Origin: Bacillus sp. E(2018)
GTDB lineage: Bacteria; Bacillota; Bacilli; Bacillales; Fictibacillaceae
Assembly (NCBI RefSeq): GCF_005503015.1
Contig: NZ_SCOL01000003.1
Span: 1-64,000, forward strand
Length of the DNA stretch: 64,000 bases
Direction of reading: 5' to 3'
Shown piece by piece: positions 33,836 through 43,254 of this stretch (positions within the stretch are counted from its first letter, which is position 1; the number at the start of each line of letters is the position of its first letter). A program made the translations under genes and the position numbers. Under the pieces are notes generated by a model. The model was not told where the DNA came from and made no database searches. It saw nothing but the letters and a program-made list of their open reading frames with translations.

Positions 33836-33847
33836 GGGGTGCAGAAA

Positions 33848-35278
33848 ATGAGCGAATTTGAAACGATAATTGGATTAGAAGTACACGTTGAATTAAAAAC
33901 GAACACTAAGATTTTCTGCGGCTGTTCTACAAACTTTGGTGCACCGCCGAACACGAATGTATGTCCGATCTGCTTAGGACATCCTGGTGTGTTACCTGTT
34001 GTTAACCAGCAAGCTGTAGATTTTTCGATGCGTGCCGCACTTGCACTGAACTGTGAAATCAATAGAGAAACAAAATTTGACCGCAAAAACTACTTTTATC
34101 CAGATAATCCGAAAGCCTATCAAGTGTCACAGTTTGATAAGCCGATTGGTGAACATGGCTGGATCGAGATCGAAGTGGGTGGAAACAAAAAGAAAATTGG
34201 CATCACACGTATCCATATGGAAGAGGATGCGGGTAAACTGACACATACGGCAGACGGATCACTCGTCGATTTAAACCGTCAAGGAACGCCGCTTGTAGAG
34301 ATCGTGTCTGAGCCAGATATTCGTACGCCTGAAGAAGCTTATGCGTATTTAGAAAAGCTTAAAGCCATCATACAATACACAGGTGTTTCTGACTGTAAGA
34401 TGGAAGAAGGTTCACTGCGCTGTGACGCAAATATTTCAATTCGTCCGGTTGGGCAAGAGAAGTTTGGAACAAAAGCAGAGCTCAAGAACTTGAACTCGTT
34501 TGCTTTCGTACAAAAAGGGCTAGAGCATGAAGAGAAGCGTCAGCGTGAAGTGGTTTCAGCTGGAGGAGAGATTCTTCAAGAGACTCGCCGCTATGATGAA
34601 GCGACTAAAACGACAATCCTCATGCGTGTAAAAGAAGGATCTGACGACTATCGTTACTTCCCAGAGCCTGATCTTGTATCCATTTTTATCGATGAAGAAT
34701 GGATGGATCGTGTAAAAGCAGAAATTCCAGAACTTCCGGATGCTCGTCAAAAGCGTTATGTAGGTGACTTTGGTCTACCTGAATATGACGCAAAAGTATT
34801 AACGATGACAAAAGAGATGGCTGATTTCTTTGAAGCGACAATCAAAGCAGGTGCAGATGCGAAGCAAGCATCCAACTGGATTATGGGTGAAGTAAGTGCC
34901 TACTTAAACAATGAAAATAAAGAGCTCGATCAAACGGCACTAACAGCGGAAGGTCTTGCTGGTATGATTAAGCTGATCGCAGACGGTACGATTTCGAACA
35001 AAATCGCGAAGACCGTATTCAAAGAGTTGATCGAGAACGGTGGCGACGCTGAGAAAATCGTAAAAGAAAAAGGCCTCGTGCAGATCTCAGACGAAGGAGC
35101 AATCCGCGAAATCGTCGTGAAAATCCTCGATGCGAATGAGCAATCTGTTGCTGATTATAAAGACGGAAAAGAAAAAGCAGTCGGATTCCTTGTTGGACAA
35201 GTGATGAAAGAAACAAAAGGGAAAGCAAACCCTCCACTTGTGAACAAGCTGATTGTGGAAGAACTTAAAAAGAGATAA
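33848..35278 (+). CDS. gatB: Glu-tRNA(Gln) amidotransferase subunit B
   Basis: The kinase/transamidase subunit activates the glutamyl group on tRNA with ATP and accepts ammonia from GatA. Motifs are [21 protein letters not shown] at the start, zinc-binding cysteines in CGCSTNF and CPICLGHPG, and the C-terminal Yqey-like domain. The frame opens at 33839, but ATG at 33848 after GGGGGTGCAGAAA gives the usual 476 residues. It completes the gatCAB operon. Confidence 0.97.
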   Translation: MSEFETIIGLEVHVELKTNTKIFCGCSTNFGAPPNTNVCPICLGHPGVLPVVNQQAVDFSMRAALALNCEINRETKFDRKNYFYPDNPKAYQVSQFDKPIGEHGWIEIEVGGNKKKIGITRIHMEEDAGKLTHTADGSLVDLNRQGTPLVEIVSEPDIRTPEEAYAYLEKLKAIIQYTGVSDCKMEEGSLRCDANISIRPVGQEKFGTKAELKNLNSFAFVQKGLEHEEKRQREVVSAGGEILQETRRYDEATKTTILMRVKEGSDDYRYFPEPDLVSIFIDEEWMDRVKAEIPELPDARQKRYVGDFGLPEYDAKVLTMTKEMADFFEATIKAGADAKQASNWIMGEVSAYLNNENKELDQTALTAEGLAGMIKLIADGTISNKIAKTVFKELIENGGDAEKIVKEKGLVQISDEGAIREIVVKILDANEQSVADYKDGKEKAVGFLVGQVMKETKGKANPPLVNKLIVEELKKR

Positions 35279-35318
35279 ATATGACTTGTTTTGGTTTGCT
35301 TTGTTGATTAGGAGGGTG

Positions 35319-35446
35319 GTTGATTTCCGTTCCAGGTACTCGCTTTCCGCGGGGCAGGCGGTGAGCCACATTCGTACGTTTTACGTATAAGTGTCTCACC
35401 CGCCGGCCTGTCCCGCAGGAGTCTCGCACCTTACACTCCAATCAAC
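35319..35446 (-). repeat. 128-bp palindromic repeat, copy E
   Basis: Subfamily of copies A and C, in minus orientation between gatB and its terminator. The outer stem is AGGT/ACCT and the inner arms are GGCGGTGAG and CTCACCCGCC, with the centre TACGT-TTT-ACGTA. Confidence 0.9.
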
Positions 35447-35464
35447 TTGCAATGAAGAAAGTCT

Positions 35465-35508
35465 AAACAAAGAAATCCTCCCGTTACTACGGGAGGATTT
35501 CTTTGTTT
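35465..35508. terminator. Bidirectional terminator gatB / tetR
   Basis: A perfect 20-bp stem (35465-35484 with 35489-35508) around the loop TACT, containing AATCCTCCCGT/ACGGGAGGATT and ending in AAACAAAG/CTTTGTTT. It lies between the convergent gatB and TetR genes and can work for both. Confidence 0.9.
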
Positions 35509-36344
35509 CAATCATTATTCAGACAATCCTGAATCAAATAAGCAATCTGCTTACATGATGGATGATTATTCAGGTTTAAGATTAATCCTTTTACGATTGC
35601 AGGACTGAGACTCGGCTCAATCATCTGCTGTTTCAAAAGAATCAGTGACTCTTCTAGCGTTGAATCTTCCACTTCCTCTATCTTTTGCTCCACCATTTCT
35701 AACAGCTGTTCTTTTGTTACATGAACATGAAAAGGCTCATTGATCGTATGATATAACTCTTCTGTAATAAACGTCGTTTTTGAATGCTTCGCAAGCAGTG
35801 CTGTTTTCTCCGCAAGCGAGCGGCTCAATGTTTGAAGATCCAGTGGAACATCAAAGAATAGGATTAAGTGTGAATACGTATGAATAAAGCCTTTTACACA
35901 ATAGATCAAATCATAACGAGTCTGTGAGATCTCTTCGGCATATATGCGGTCTAACATGCCTAATATGATGTTATCGATGAGTTTATCATAGTGATGGATC
36001 TTTGAGATCAGCTCTTCATTCGGTGTTTTTGATTGTTCTTTTATAAAAATTTTGGCAAAATCAGAATGCTTTTGAAAAGTATGAAACGCTGCTTGATAAA
36101 ATTCGTATAATAGTTCAGCACGCGTTTCGTGATTTTTGACTACATGGTCAATATCTGAGATTAGACTCAGCATAAAATGGTCTATGAGACCGTTGATCAA
36201 TTCGTCTTTTGATTTAAAAGATAAATAGAATGCACCCTTTGAGATACCTGCGTGTTCCGTGATTTGTTGGACTGATGTGGCGTCAAACCCTTGCTGTGCA
36301 AAAAGTTCGAGGGCACTCTCCATAATTAGTTGTTTCTTACTCAT
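35508..36344 (-). CDS. yerO: TetR family regulator (YerO-like)
   Basis: A 278-residue regulator with an N-terminal TetR helix-turn-helix: ALELFAQQGFDATSVQQITEHAGISKGAFYLSFKSKDELI (about residues 10-49). The C-terminal ligand domain is longer than in most TetR proteins. The frame reaches to 36419, but the ATG at 36344, preceded by TAGGAGCGATACA, fits the usual N-terminus. It is divergent from the RND pump gene, as yerO/swrC in B. subtilis, and likely represses the pump through the palindrome at 36373-36390. Confidence 0.88.
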   Translation of the reverse strand: MSKKQLIMESALELFAQQGFDATSVQQITEHAGISKGAFYLSFKSKDELINGLIDHFMLSLISDIDHVVKNHETRAELLYEFYQAAFHTFQKHSDFAKIFIKEQSKTPNEELISKIHHYDKLIDNIILGMLDRIYAEEISQTRYDLIYCVKGFIHTYSHLILFFDVPLDLQTLSRSLAEKTALLAKHSKTTFITEELYHTINEPFHVHVTKEQLLEMVEQKIEEVEDSTLEESLILLKQQMIEPSLSPAIVKGLILNLNNHPSCKQIAYLIQDCLNND

Positions 36345-36366
36345 TGTATCGCTCCTAAGTAATTCA

Positions 36367-36395
36367 TTGACAAATGACCAATCAGTCATTAGTAT
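36367..36395 (+). promoter_or_regulatory. swrC-type promoter with TetR operator
   Basis: -35 TTGACA (36367-36372), 17-base spacer, -10 TAGTAT (36390-36395). The spacer is filled by the palindrome AATGAC-CAATCA-GTCATT (36373-36390), the expected operator for the divergent TetR protein. Binding would block the pump promoter directly and could also repress the regulator, whose start lies 29 bases away. Confidence 0.75.
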
Positions 36396-36437
36396 AAATA
36401 ATTGAGTTGGATAAGTCAATTAGGGGTTGGTGGATGA

Positions 36438-39400
36438 ATGAAAGGTTTAGTTAATTTTGTCTTGATGAATAAATTAGCTGTATGGCTGCTTACCATTATT
36501 ATAACAGTCTCAGGTATTTATTCAGGAACACGTATGAATATGGAAACGATTCCGGATGTTTCGATTCCTTACTTGATGGTGATGGACGTTTATCCTGGAG
36601 CTACACCAGAGAAAGTAATGGAAGACGTGTCGATGCCGATCGAGAAAGCGGTTGAAGGGCTTGAGGATGTAAAAGCCGTTTATTCAAATTCTTATTCAAA
36701 CATGTCTAATCTCCAAGTGGAATACGAATACGGCATAGACATGGACGAGGCAAAGCGTGAACTTCAATCTGCGCTAGATGCAGTTGAGTTACCAGAAACG
36801 GCTGAGGAGCCGACTGTGACAGCGATCAGCATGAACATGATGCCTGTTGCAGCACTCAGTGTAAGTAGTACGAAAGAAGATATCGTTGAATTAACATCAA
36901 CGGTAGAAGAGATTATTCTTCCTAAGATCGAGAAAATTGATGGTGTGGCATCCGCGAAAATTACGGGTCAGCACATTGAAGAAGTGGATCTTACATATAA
37001 AAAAGATAAGATGACACAGTATGATCTGACAGAAGATAAAGTAAAAGAAATGATTCAAGCAAGCAACATGGCAGTTTCTTTAGGACTGTATGAGTTTGAA
37101 AAAGGGGAAGAAGCAGTTGCCGTTGATGGAAAGTTCATGACTTCGGATGAACTGAAGAACATGATGATTCCGGTAACACCATCTGCCACAAACCCAACGC
37201 CATTTGTGAAGCTTAGTGAGATTGCTGATATCAAGACGGTTGGTAAAGTGGAATCCGTTTCTCGAACAAATGGAGATGAAGCGATCGCTATTCAAATCGT
37301 AAAAGAACAGCAAGCCAACACGGTTGATGTTGTAAATGGTGTAAAAGAGCTGATTAAAGAAGAAAAATCAAAAGTAGATGGTCTTGTCATTGATGTATCA
37401 CTCGACCAAGGAAAGCCAATAGAAGATTCAGTAGCAACCATGATTGAAAAAGCCTTATTTGGTGGATTGATTGCCGTATTGATCATCCTTTTATTTTTAC
37501 GTGATTTTAAATCAACAATCATTTCAATCATCTCTATCCCAGTTTCAATCTTCATGGCGTTATTGGTGCTCAACTGGATGGATATCACGTTAAACATTAT
37601 GACGCTAGGGGCGATTACGGTTGCGATTGGCCGTGTAATCGATGACTCTATCGTTGTTGTAGAAAATATTTATCGACGTTTGCATTTGAAAGAAGAAAAA
37701 CTGAATGGCCGTGCGTTGATACGAGAAGCAACGATTGAGATGTTTAAGCCGATCCTTTCCTCCACACTCGTAACGGTTGCGGTGTTCGCTCCGCTTATCT
37801 TTGTGGGTGGAATGGTAGGTGAACTGTTCGCGCCGTTCGCGTTAACGATGACATTTGCGCTTGGTGCGTCACTCATTGTTGCTATAACAATCGTTCCAGC
37901 ATTGTCACACTTTTTGTTTAAAAAGAAGCTCTATAGCGAAAAGACAGAAAGCAGCCATAAGGAAACTGGTAAATTAGCAAAATGGTATAAAGGGATTCTT
38001 AATAAATCTCTTAATCATAAAATTATTACTTCTATCCTGGCCGTTCTTTTACTTGCAGGAAGTTTAGCTTTAACGCCTATTATCGGTTTTAGCTTCATGG
38101 GCAGTGAAGAAGACAAAGTGATGTACTTAACGTACACACCTAAAGCTGGGGAGCTTAAAGAAGAAACATTAAAGAATGTTGAAGCTCTAGAAGAAAAGAT
38201 GCTAAAACGCGATTACATTGATATCGTTCAAATCTCTGTTTCAGATAACGCAGATCCGATGATGGCTATGGCCGGTGGAGGAGAAGGCGGGGCACTCATG
38301 TACCTCATCTTCGATCCAGAAATGGAGAACTTCCCAGAAGTGCGAGATGAAATAGAAGACTATATTGCTGACCTTGGTCAATCAGGCGAATGGAAGAGTC
38401 AGAACTTCGCTGCCTCAACAGGAGCTGAAAATGAAGTCAGCTATACGTTCTACAGTGAAGATCTGAATAAACTCAATAAAGCCGTAAAGATGGCAGAAGA
38501 AGCCATGAAGAAGAACGATCAGTTAGAAGATGTTTCGTCAAGCGCGAAAGATGCGTTCGTCGAGCATACGTTTAACGTGGATCAAAATGAAATTCTAAAA
38601 TATGGACTAACAACAGGTCAGATCGTGATGATGCTGAATCCGATGAAAGCGGATGAAGTCTTAACGACAATCGAAAAAGACGGAGATACACTAGACGTCA
38701 TCGTTCAGCAGGAGCAAACGAAACAACCTAAGTCCGTAGACGATATTTTAGCAAGACAGGTACCAACAGCTTTAGGCACGACAATGCCATTATCTGAGCT
38801 TGTTACGGTTGAAAAAGGAACAACACTAAATACCCTCGCCCGAAGTAAAGGGGAGTATTATGCTACCGTGACGGGTAAAGCGATTGGCGATGATATGTCC
38901 AAAGCAACTTCCGAAGTCCAAAAAGACATCGACAAACTTTATATGCCAAAAGGAGTTACAGTTGGAGTGGCGGGAGTTCAGGCTGATATGAACGAAACCT
39001 TCACACAGCTTGGAGCTGCTATGCTTGCGGCGATCGCAATCGTGTATTTCATACTTGTCGTAACATTCCGTGAAGGTGTCGCGCCGTTTGCGATCTTGTT
39101 CTCACTACCATTTGCTGTGATCGGTTCATTTGTAGGTCTATTGATTGCAGGTGAAACCATCTCCGTATCCGTAATGATGGGGCTTCTGATGTTGATTGGT
39201 ATCGTTGTAACAAATGCCATCGTACTCGTAGACCGAATCATTCATATGGAACGTGAAGGAATGAATATGCGTGATGCGATTCTAGAGGCGGGTGCTACAC
39301 GTCTTCGTCCGATCTTGATGACAGCTATTGCTACAATCGGAGCATTGATTCCGTTGGCAGTCGGCTCAGGTGGTGGAGGACTGATCTCGAAAGGTCTCGG

Positions 39401-39521
39401 CGTTACCGTAATCGGCGGTTTAGCGAGTTCTACACTATTGACGCTGATCATCGTGCCAATTGTATATGAAGTTCTCTCCAAAATCTTTAAAAAGAATCGT
39501 AAAGAAGTAGAAGAGAATTAA
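36438..39521 (+). CDS. swrC: RND efflux transporter, SwrC type
   Basis: A 1027-residue AcrB-family proton-driven exporter. Helix 1 starts at about residue 10. Large extracytoplasmic loops (about 35-330 and 550-850) alternate with two sets of membrane helices, one with GAITVAIGRVIDDSIVVVENIYRR carrying the proton-relay aspartates. The end is cytoplasmic and basic. SwrC of B. subtilis exports surfactin and supports swarming, but substrate identity here is inferred. There is no adjacent membrane-fusion protein gene, normal for Gram-positive RND pumps. Confidence 0.9.
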   Translation: MKGLVNFVLMNKLAVWLLTIIITVSGIYSGTRMNMETIPDVSIPYLMVMDVYPGATPEKVMEDVSMPIEKAVEGLEDVKAVYSNSYSNMSNLQVEYEYGIDMDEAKRELQSALDAVELPETAEEPTVTAISMNMMPVAALSVSSTKEDIVELTSTVEEIILPKIEKIDGVASAKITGQHIEEVDLTYKKDKMTQYDLTEDKVKEMIQASNMAVSLGLYEFEKGEEAVAVDGKFMTSDELKNMMIPVTPSATNPTPFVKLSEIADIKTVGKVESVSRTNGDEAIAIQIVKEQQANTVDVVNGVKELIKEEKSKVDGLVIDVSLDQGKPIEDSVATMIEKALFGGLIAVLIILLFLRDFKSTIISIISIPVSIFMALLVLNWMDITLNIMTLGAITVAIGRVIDDSIVVVENIYRRLHLKEEKLNGRALIREATIEMFKPILSSTLVTVAVFAPLIFVGGMVGELFAPFALTMTFALGASLIVAITIVPALSHFLFKKKLYSEKTESSHKETGKLAKWYKGILNKSLNHKIITSILAVLLLAGSLALTPIIGFSFMGSEEDKVMYLTYTPKAGELKEETLKNVEALEEKMLKRDYIDIVQISVSDNADPMMAMAGGGEGGALMYLIFDPEMENFPEVRDEIEDYIADLGQSGEWKSQNFAASTGAENEVSYTFYSEDLNKLNKAVKMAEEAMKKNDQLEDVSSSAKDAFVEHTFNVDQNEILKYGLTTGQIVMMLNPMKADEVLTTIEKDGDTLDVIVQQEQTKQPKSVDDILARQVPTALGTTMPLSELVTVEKGTTLNTLARSKGEYYATVTGKAIGDDMSKATSEVQKDIDKLYMPKGVTVGVAGVQADMNETFTQLGAAMLAAIAIVYFILVVTFREGVAPFAILFSLPFAVIGSFVGLLIAGETISVSVMMGLLMLIGIVVTNAIVLVDRIIHMEREGMNMRDAILEAGATRLRPILMTAIATIGALIPLAVGSGGGGLISKGLGVTVIGGLASSTLLTLIIVPIVYEVLSKIFKKNRKEVEEN

Positions 39522-39528
39522 TAAGAAA

Positions 39529-39567
39529 ACCCTGCAGTGTGATGTTGAGTCACTTGCAGGGCTTTTT
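39529..39567 (+). terminator. Terminator after swrC
   Basis: Hairpin CCCTGCAGTG...CACTTGCAGGG followed by TTTTT. Confidence 0.85.
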
Positions 39568-39608
39568 ATATTTGGCTATTTCCGAAACCTTTGTTGTCTT
39601 TGGAAGTA

Positions 39609-39736
39609 GTTGATCTCCGTTCCAGATGCTCGCTTTCCGCGGGGCAGGCGGTGAGCCACATTTATACGTTTCACTTTTAAGTGTCTCACCTGCCTACCTG
39701 TCCCGCAGGAGTCTCCCATCTTACACTTCAATCAAC
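39609..39736 (-). repeat. 128-bp palindromic repeat, copy F
   Basis: Same subfamily and orientation as copy E. The outer stem is AGAT/ATCT, as in copy A, unlike AGGT/ACCT of C and E. The central hairpin is degraded (TACGTTTCACTTT). It lies between convergent genes. Confidence 0.9.
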
Positions 39737-39818
39737 AGTCAAAGAAGTAAATACAAAAAATAAAAAAGCAACAATCTTTTAGAAAACATTCTTTATTTAA
39801 AGCAGATTACTTATTGCA

Positions 39819-40781
39819 TCAACTACTTCCGCATCCACTGCCGCAACTGCTTCCACAGCTACTCCCACTATCACTGCTGCAGCTGCTATCATTTCCGCCA
39901 TTGTCGTCACGGTGGTTGCCACATCCACTTCCGCAAGCGGTTGTGTTACCAGAATTATAGTTTGATGCGGGATTTAACTTCGCCATGTACATGTCATATT
40001 CGTCAGAATGATGATAAGAATAGTAAAGCATAGCGCCTGCTAAAATCGGTGCGCTATCTATTGAATTCGGAGATAGTTTTAATGCCTTATAAGGATCTTT
40101 ATCATTCGATATTCGGTTCAAATCTACTTTAATTTTTGTTAGTAAAGCGTGAACGGTCTCTTTATCAGCATTCGGTCTAAAATATCGGTTTCCAAGTTCT
40201 TCTGTTGTAAGAGTTTGAAGTTCATGTAAAAGCCCTTGATGTAACGGGTTTTGAAAAAAGGTCCCCCAAGCAATGTGTGTAAAATCAGTAAAGGTAAAAA
40301 GTTTTGCATACAACAGATCAAACCAAGCTCTTCCATGTGGATCGGGTTCTACAACATCATTAGGAGCATGATGAATGTGCTCACCGCATAATTCAGTAGA
40401 AAACTTTTCATATTCCTTCGTATACATCAGCATCTCATGCCAAATGTCATCCACCTTTTTACTGAACATCGGAACATTGTTTAAGAGGGAACACATTATA
40501 AAAAAGCGTTGGAGCTCATAAAATAGAACCTCAAAGTAGGCGTCTGTTGCCTTCGGGTGTTCAGAAAGATATCTGCGTTTTATTTTTTCCTTAAACTCAC
40601 GAGGAAGTGCTTTTTCCATGTTTCTTACACTTTTTTGTAAATGTAGATCTTCGCGAATCCCCAAGTTCGGTGGCAGCTCAGTCTTTTCTGCAACCTTCTG
40701 GTAGTTCGGTTTAGTCGTGTACTTTATAACAAGAGGAGCAATTACGGCAATGGCAAAAAATAATAAAAATAGTTCTAACAT
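39819..40781 (-). CDS. Glycine-rich-domain-like protein with Cys/Ser/Gly tail
   Basis: A 320-residue protein with an N-terminal membrane helix (residues 2-18) and a soluble body. The segment VDDIWHEMLMYTKEYEKFSTEL followed by HIHHAPND (about residues 107-142) resembles the glycine-rich domain protein family (GRDP-like), where a WHxH-type motif and a later His pair recur. The last ~45 residues are almost only C, G, S, N and D with GSGCG/SSCGSSCG repeats, which may bind metal or form disulfides outside the cell. AGGAGGCACCATTC precedes the ATG. The family assignment rests on motif memory; function is unknown. Confidence 0.6.
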   Translation of the reverse strand: MLELFLLFFAIAVIAPLVIKYTTKPNYQKVAEKTELPPNLGIREDLHLQKSVRNMEKALPREFKEKIKRRYLSEHPKATDAYFEVLFYELQRFFIMCSLLNNVPMFSKKVDDIWHEMLMYTKEYEKFSTELCGEHIHHAPNDVVEPDPHGRAWFDLLYAKLFTFTDFTHIAWGTFFQNPLHQGLLHELQTLTTEELGNRYFRPNADKETVHALLTKIKVDLNRISNDKDPYKALKLSPNSIDSAPILAGAMLYYSYHHSDEYDMYMAKLNPASNYNSGNTTACGSGCGNHRDDNGGNDSSCSSDSGSSCGSSCGSGCGSS

Positions 40782-40871
40782 GAATGGTGCCTCCTTTTAC
40801 GTCTCCTATCAAATAGCTATATTCTCGTTCTCTACTTTAATGATAATATAAGATGAAAATATTGTAAAAAA

Positions 40872-41378
40872 GTGGGTGTTATTTTGACTGTTTTATTGTT
40901 AGCTGGAATTATTTTTACGATAATTCTCCTAACGAAACAAAGGGATTTCGCTTCTGTTGGTATGGTAAGAAACCTTTCTCTTAAATTATCGGAAAAATCT
41001 TTAAGTACGAATTATTGGCAAGCGGGCATCGCATTATTTATCGCAAACGCAACATTATTTGCACTAGCTTTTGTAATTCTTTTCTTTCTGCCTTATGGTG
41101 CTATGGCGGGGCTATTACTGTGCATACCGCTCAGTCTTTTTACATGGGTGATATTTTCTGAAATGTGGAGAGGGTCGAAGAAGGATAAGGTGAGGATGGC
41201 GTTCATCGGGAGTGCGTTTTATCTCTTTTTCTTAGGGGGAATTGTTTCGTATTATGCAACGCTCCAACCCGCGTATCCAGGAGACGACCTATTCATGGCA
41301 TGGATCGGTGTTATCATAGCGTTCATTTTTACTATAGGAGCGATGAGCGTGAGTATGTTTGTGATACTGCGAAAATAA
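40872..41378 (+). CDS. Membrane protein of unknown function
   Basis: A protein of up to 168 residues with about five hydrophobic helices (roughly 1-20, 47-72, 77-95, 108-128, 142-166) and short loops. I do not recognise the family. The start is uncertain: GTG at 40872 or TTG at 40884 (LLLAGIIF...), the latter preceded by GTGGGTG at suitable spacing. It is divergent from the GRDP-like gene, with ~90 bases between them. Confidence 0.65.
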   Translation: MGVILTVLLLAGIIFTIILLTKQRDFASVGMVRNLSLKLSEKSLSTNYWQAGIALFIANATLFALAFVILFFLPYGAMAGLLLCIPLSLFTWVIFSEMWRGSKKDKVRMAFIGSAFYLFFLGGIVSYYATLQPAYPGDDLFMAWIGVIIAFIFTIGAMSVSMFVILRK

Positions 41379-41389
41379 AATGTTCGACT

Positions 41390-41507
41390 AGAAAAAAGAG
41401 ACAAGCCAAGTGATATAACAGACGAATTTGCTAGGAATTCTTTACATACTCATGATGCATTGTTAATGAACAGAGCAAAGAAGGATTGTGATAAAAATGA
41501 AATTTAG
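41390..41507 (+). pseudogene. Possible C-terminal gene remnant
   Basis: An open stretch of 38 codons without a proper start, ending at TAG (41505-41507). It reads KRDKPSDITDEFARNS... and ...KKDCDKNEI, with protein-like composition. It begins right after a stop and has no ribosome binding site or early start codon. It looks like the 3' end of a lost gene, but chance is not excluded. Confidence 0.3.
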
Positions 41508-41531
41508 ACTCTGTAGTAGGGTGGTAAGTCG

Positions 41532-42203
41532 ATGATAGGAATAAGTATAGCAACAAAGTGGGAGTATGAAGCGACATTGGAATATTTCGAAATAAAAGAT
41601 TGTGAACGTCTAGCTTATCCTTATGGCGAGTATTTCATCAGAACAATTCATGATACGGAACTTGTTTTTTATAGCACAGGTGTAAGAAAAGTGAATGGTG
41701 TTGGTGGTAATCAGTATATGATTTCTAAATTTAATTTAACTAAAGTAATCGTTGCTGGAACATGTGCAGGAATAGATGATACGTTCAGTGTTTTAGATAT
41801 TTTTGTACCGAATGAAGCCGTTCAATATGATTGCACAGTTAAAGAAATCGAGCCTTTTATAAAACAATCTTTCGTAGTCGAGATTGATTTATCAAGATAT
41901 GGAAATGATTTTCATACTGGAAAAATTGGTACCGCTGATAAAGCTGTAGTGATGTGGAAAGATTATTTAGAACTTAAAGAAAACGAAATAACAATAGCTG
42001 ATACAGAAGCGAGTGCAATTGCTTATATCTGTAAGAAGAATGATGTTGAATGTATTATCATTAAAGGAATATCTGATTTTCCAACCGATGAAAGCATCTC
42101 TGATAAATTTGAATCAAACATTGAACAAATTAATGTTTATATAGAAAACACACCCAAAGTTATGAAAAAAATATTCGGCCAATATTTAAAAAGATTTATA
42201 TAA
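41532..42203 (+). CDS. Nucleoside phosphorylase/MTAN-like protein
   Basis: A 223-residue protein of the purine nucleoside phosphorylase/5'-methylthioadenosine nucleosidase superfamily. TGVRKVNGVGGNQYMI, VIVAGTCAGIDDTFSVLDIFVP and the DTEASAIAYICKKN...IIKGISD block (about residues 156-183) correspond to phosphate/ribose and base sites of the fold. It is diverged from the housekeeping Mtn and DeoD; stand-alone proteins of this type have varied roles. AGGGTGG lies before the ATG. A strong terminator follows. Confidence 0.72.
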   Translation: MIGISIATKWEYEATLEYFEIKDCERLAYPYGEYFIRTIHDTELVFYSTGVRKVNGVGGNQYMISKFNLTKVIVAGTCAGIDDTFSVLDIFVPNEAVQYDCTVKEIEPFIKQSFVVEIDLSRYGNDFHTGKIGTADKAVVMWKDYLELKENEITIADTEASAIAYICKKNDVECIIIKGISDFPTDESISDKFESNIEQINVYIENTPKVMKKIFGQYLKRFI

Positions 42204-42222
42204 AAGAACAGGTCGTTAAATG

Positions 42223-42258
42223 AAAAACGCAGAGGATTCCTTATCCTCTGCGTTTTGT
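42223..42258. terminator. Bidirectional terminator
   Basis: Perfect stem AAAACGCAGAGGAT/ATCCTCTGCGTTTT around a 5-base loop, with T residues on both strands. It separates the phosphorylase-like gene from the convergent ABC operon. Confidence 0.9.
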
Positions 42259-42324
42259 GTGATTTGTATTAAGATTATAGCTTCTCTATGCCACTATCAA
42301 ACTAGTTACTCGGAGAACATTCCC

Positions 42325-43254
42325 TTAATTACGAATTAGGTTTCTATCGTTCTCAATCTCAAACTCTTTAATATTGATCATGTTCGCAGATACGTAGTGA
42401 TCGTTACCAACATGAATCAACTGTGGTGGATAGAGCGGTTTCTCTGGCAGAATGATAGGTTCTCTGTATGCGTTCCGGCGCTCAGGATCTGCAATCGGAA
42501 TGGAAGATAAAAGAGATTTCGTATAAGGATGAATCGGATTTCGGTACAATTCATCTTTTGGGGCCAATTCGATCAGATGGCCAAGGTACATGACGGCAAC
42601 TCGATCACTCATATAATGAACAACGCCAAGATCATGTGAGATGAACAAACAGGTTAGATCCAGTTCGGACTGAAGATCTTTTAATAGATTCAACACTTGC
42701 GCTTGAACAGATACATCGAGGGCCGATACAGGTTCATCTGCAATAATAAATTTAGGATCTAGCATTAATGCACGAGCGATTCCAATCCTCTGACGCTGCC
42801 CACCGGAGAATTCGTGGATCTTTTTTAGATAAGAAGTCTTCGGCAACCCAACCTTCTCTAGAAGATTGTACGCTTTCTTCGTGCGCTCTTCTTTATTTAA
42901 CATCTTCTGAATAACAAGCGGTTCTTCTAATATCTCCCCGACCGTTAGACGAGGGCTGAGTGACTCATATGGATTTTGAAAGATCATCTGAAATTCTTTA
43001 CGGTACGGCCGCAATTTTTTTTCGGGCATATGTGTAATGTCCAGACCATCAAACGTGATGTTTCCGTGCTCTGGTTCATATAATCGCATGATCGTTCGGC
43101 CAAGGGTCGTCTTACCAGATCCAGACTCTCCAACGATTCCTAACGTTTCCCCTTTAAAAATATCGAGAGTAATTCCATCAATTGCTTTATGGATTCCTGA
43201 TTTCGTCATAAAATATTTTGATAGGTTTTGGATGTTAATCAGCTGTTTATCCAA
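42325..43254 (-). CDS. Peptide-type ABC transporter ATPase, OppF-like
   Basis: A 309-residue ATPase of the peptide/nickel transport family. Walker A GESGSGKTT (about residues 39-47), Q-loop FQNPYESLSPR, signature FSGGQRQRIGIARAL and Walker B FIIADEPVSALD are all intact. The C-terminal extension after HPYTKSLLSSIP is the oligopeptide-family domain, but the usual cysteine cluster of OppF-type iron-sulfur members is not seen. It overlaps the preceding ATPase gene by 8 bases and is last in the operon. Confidence 0.92.
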   Translation of the reverse strand: MDKQLINIQNLSKYFMTKSGIHKAIDGITLDIFKGETLGIVGESGSGKTTLGRTIMRLYEPEHGNITFDGLDITHMPEKKLRPYRKEFQMIFQNPYESLSPRLTVGEILEEPLVIQKMLNKEERTKKAYNLLEKVGLPKTSYLKKIHEFSGGQRQRIGIARALMLDPKFIIADEPVSALDVSVQAQVLNLLKDLQSELDLTCLFISHDLGVVHYMSDRVAVMYLGHLIELAPKDELYRNPIHPYTKSLLSSIPIADPERRNAYREPIILPEKPLYPPQLIHVGNDHYVSANMINIKEFEIENDRNLIRN

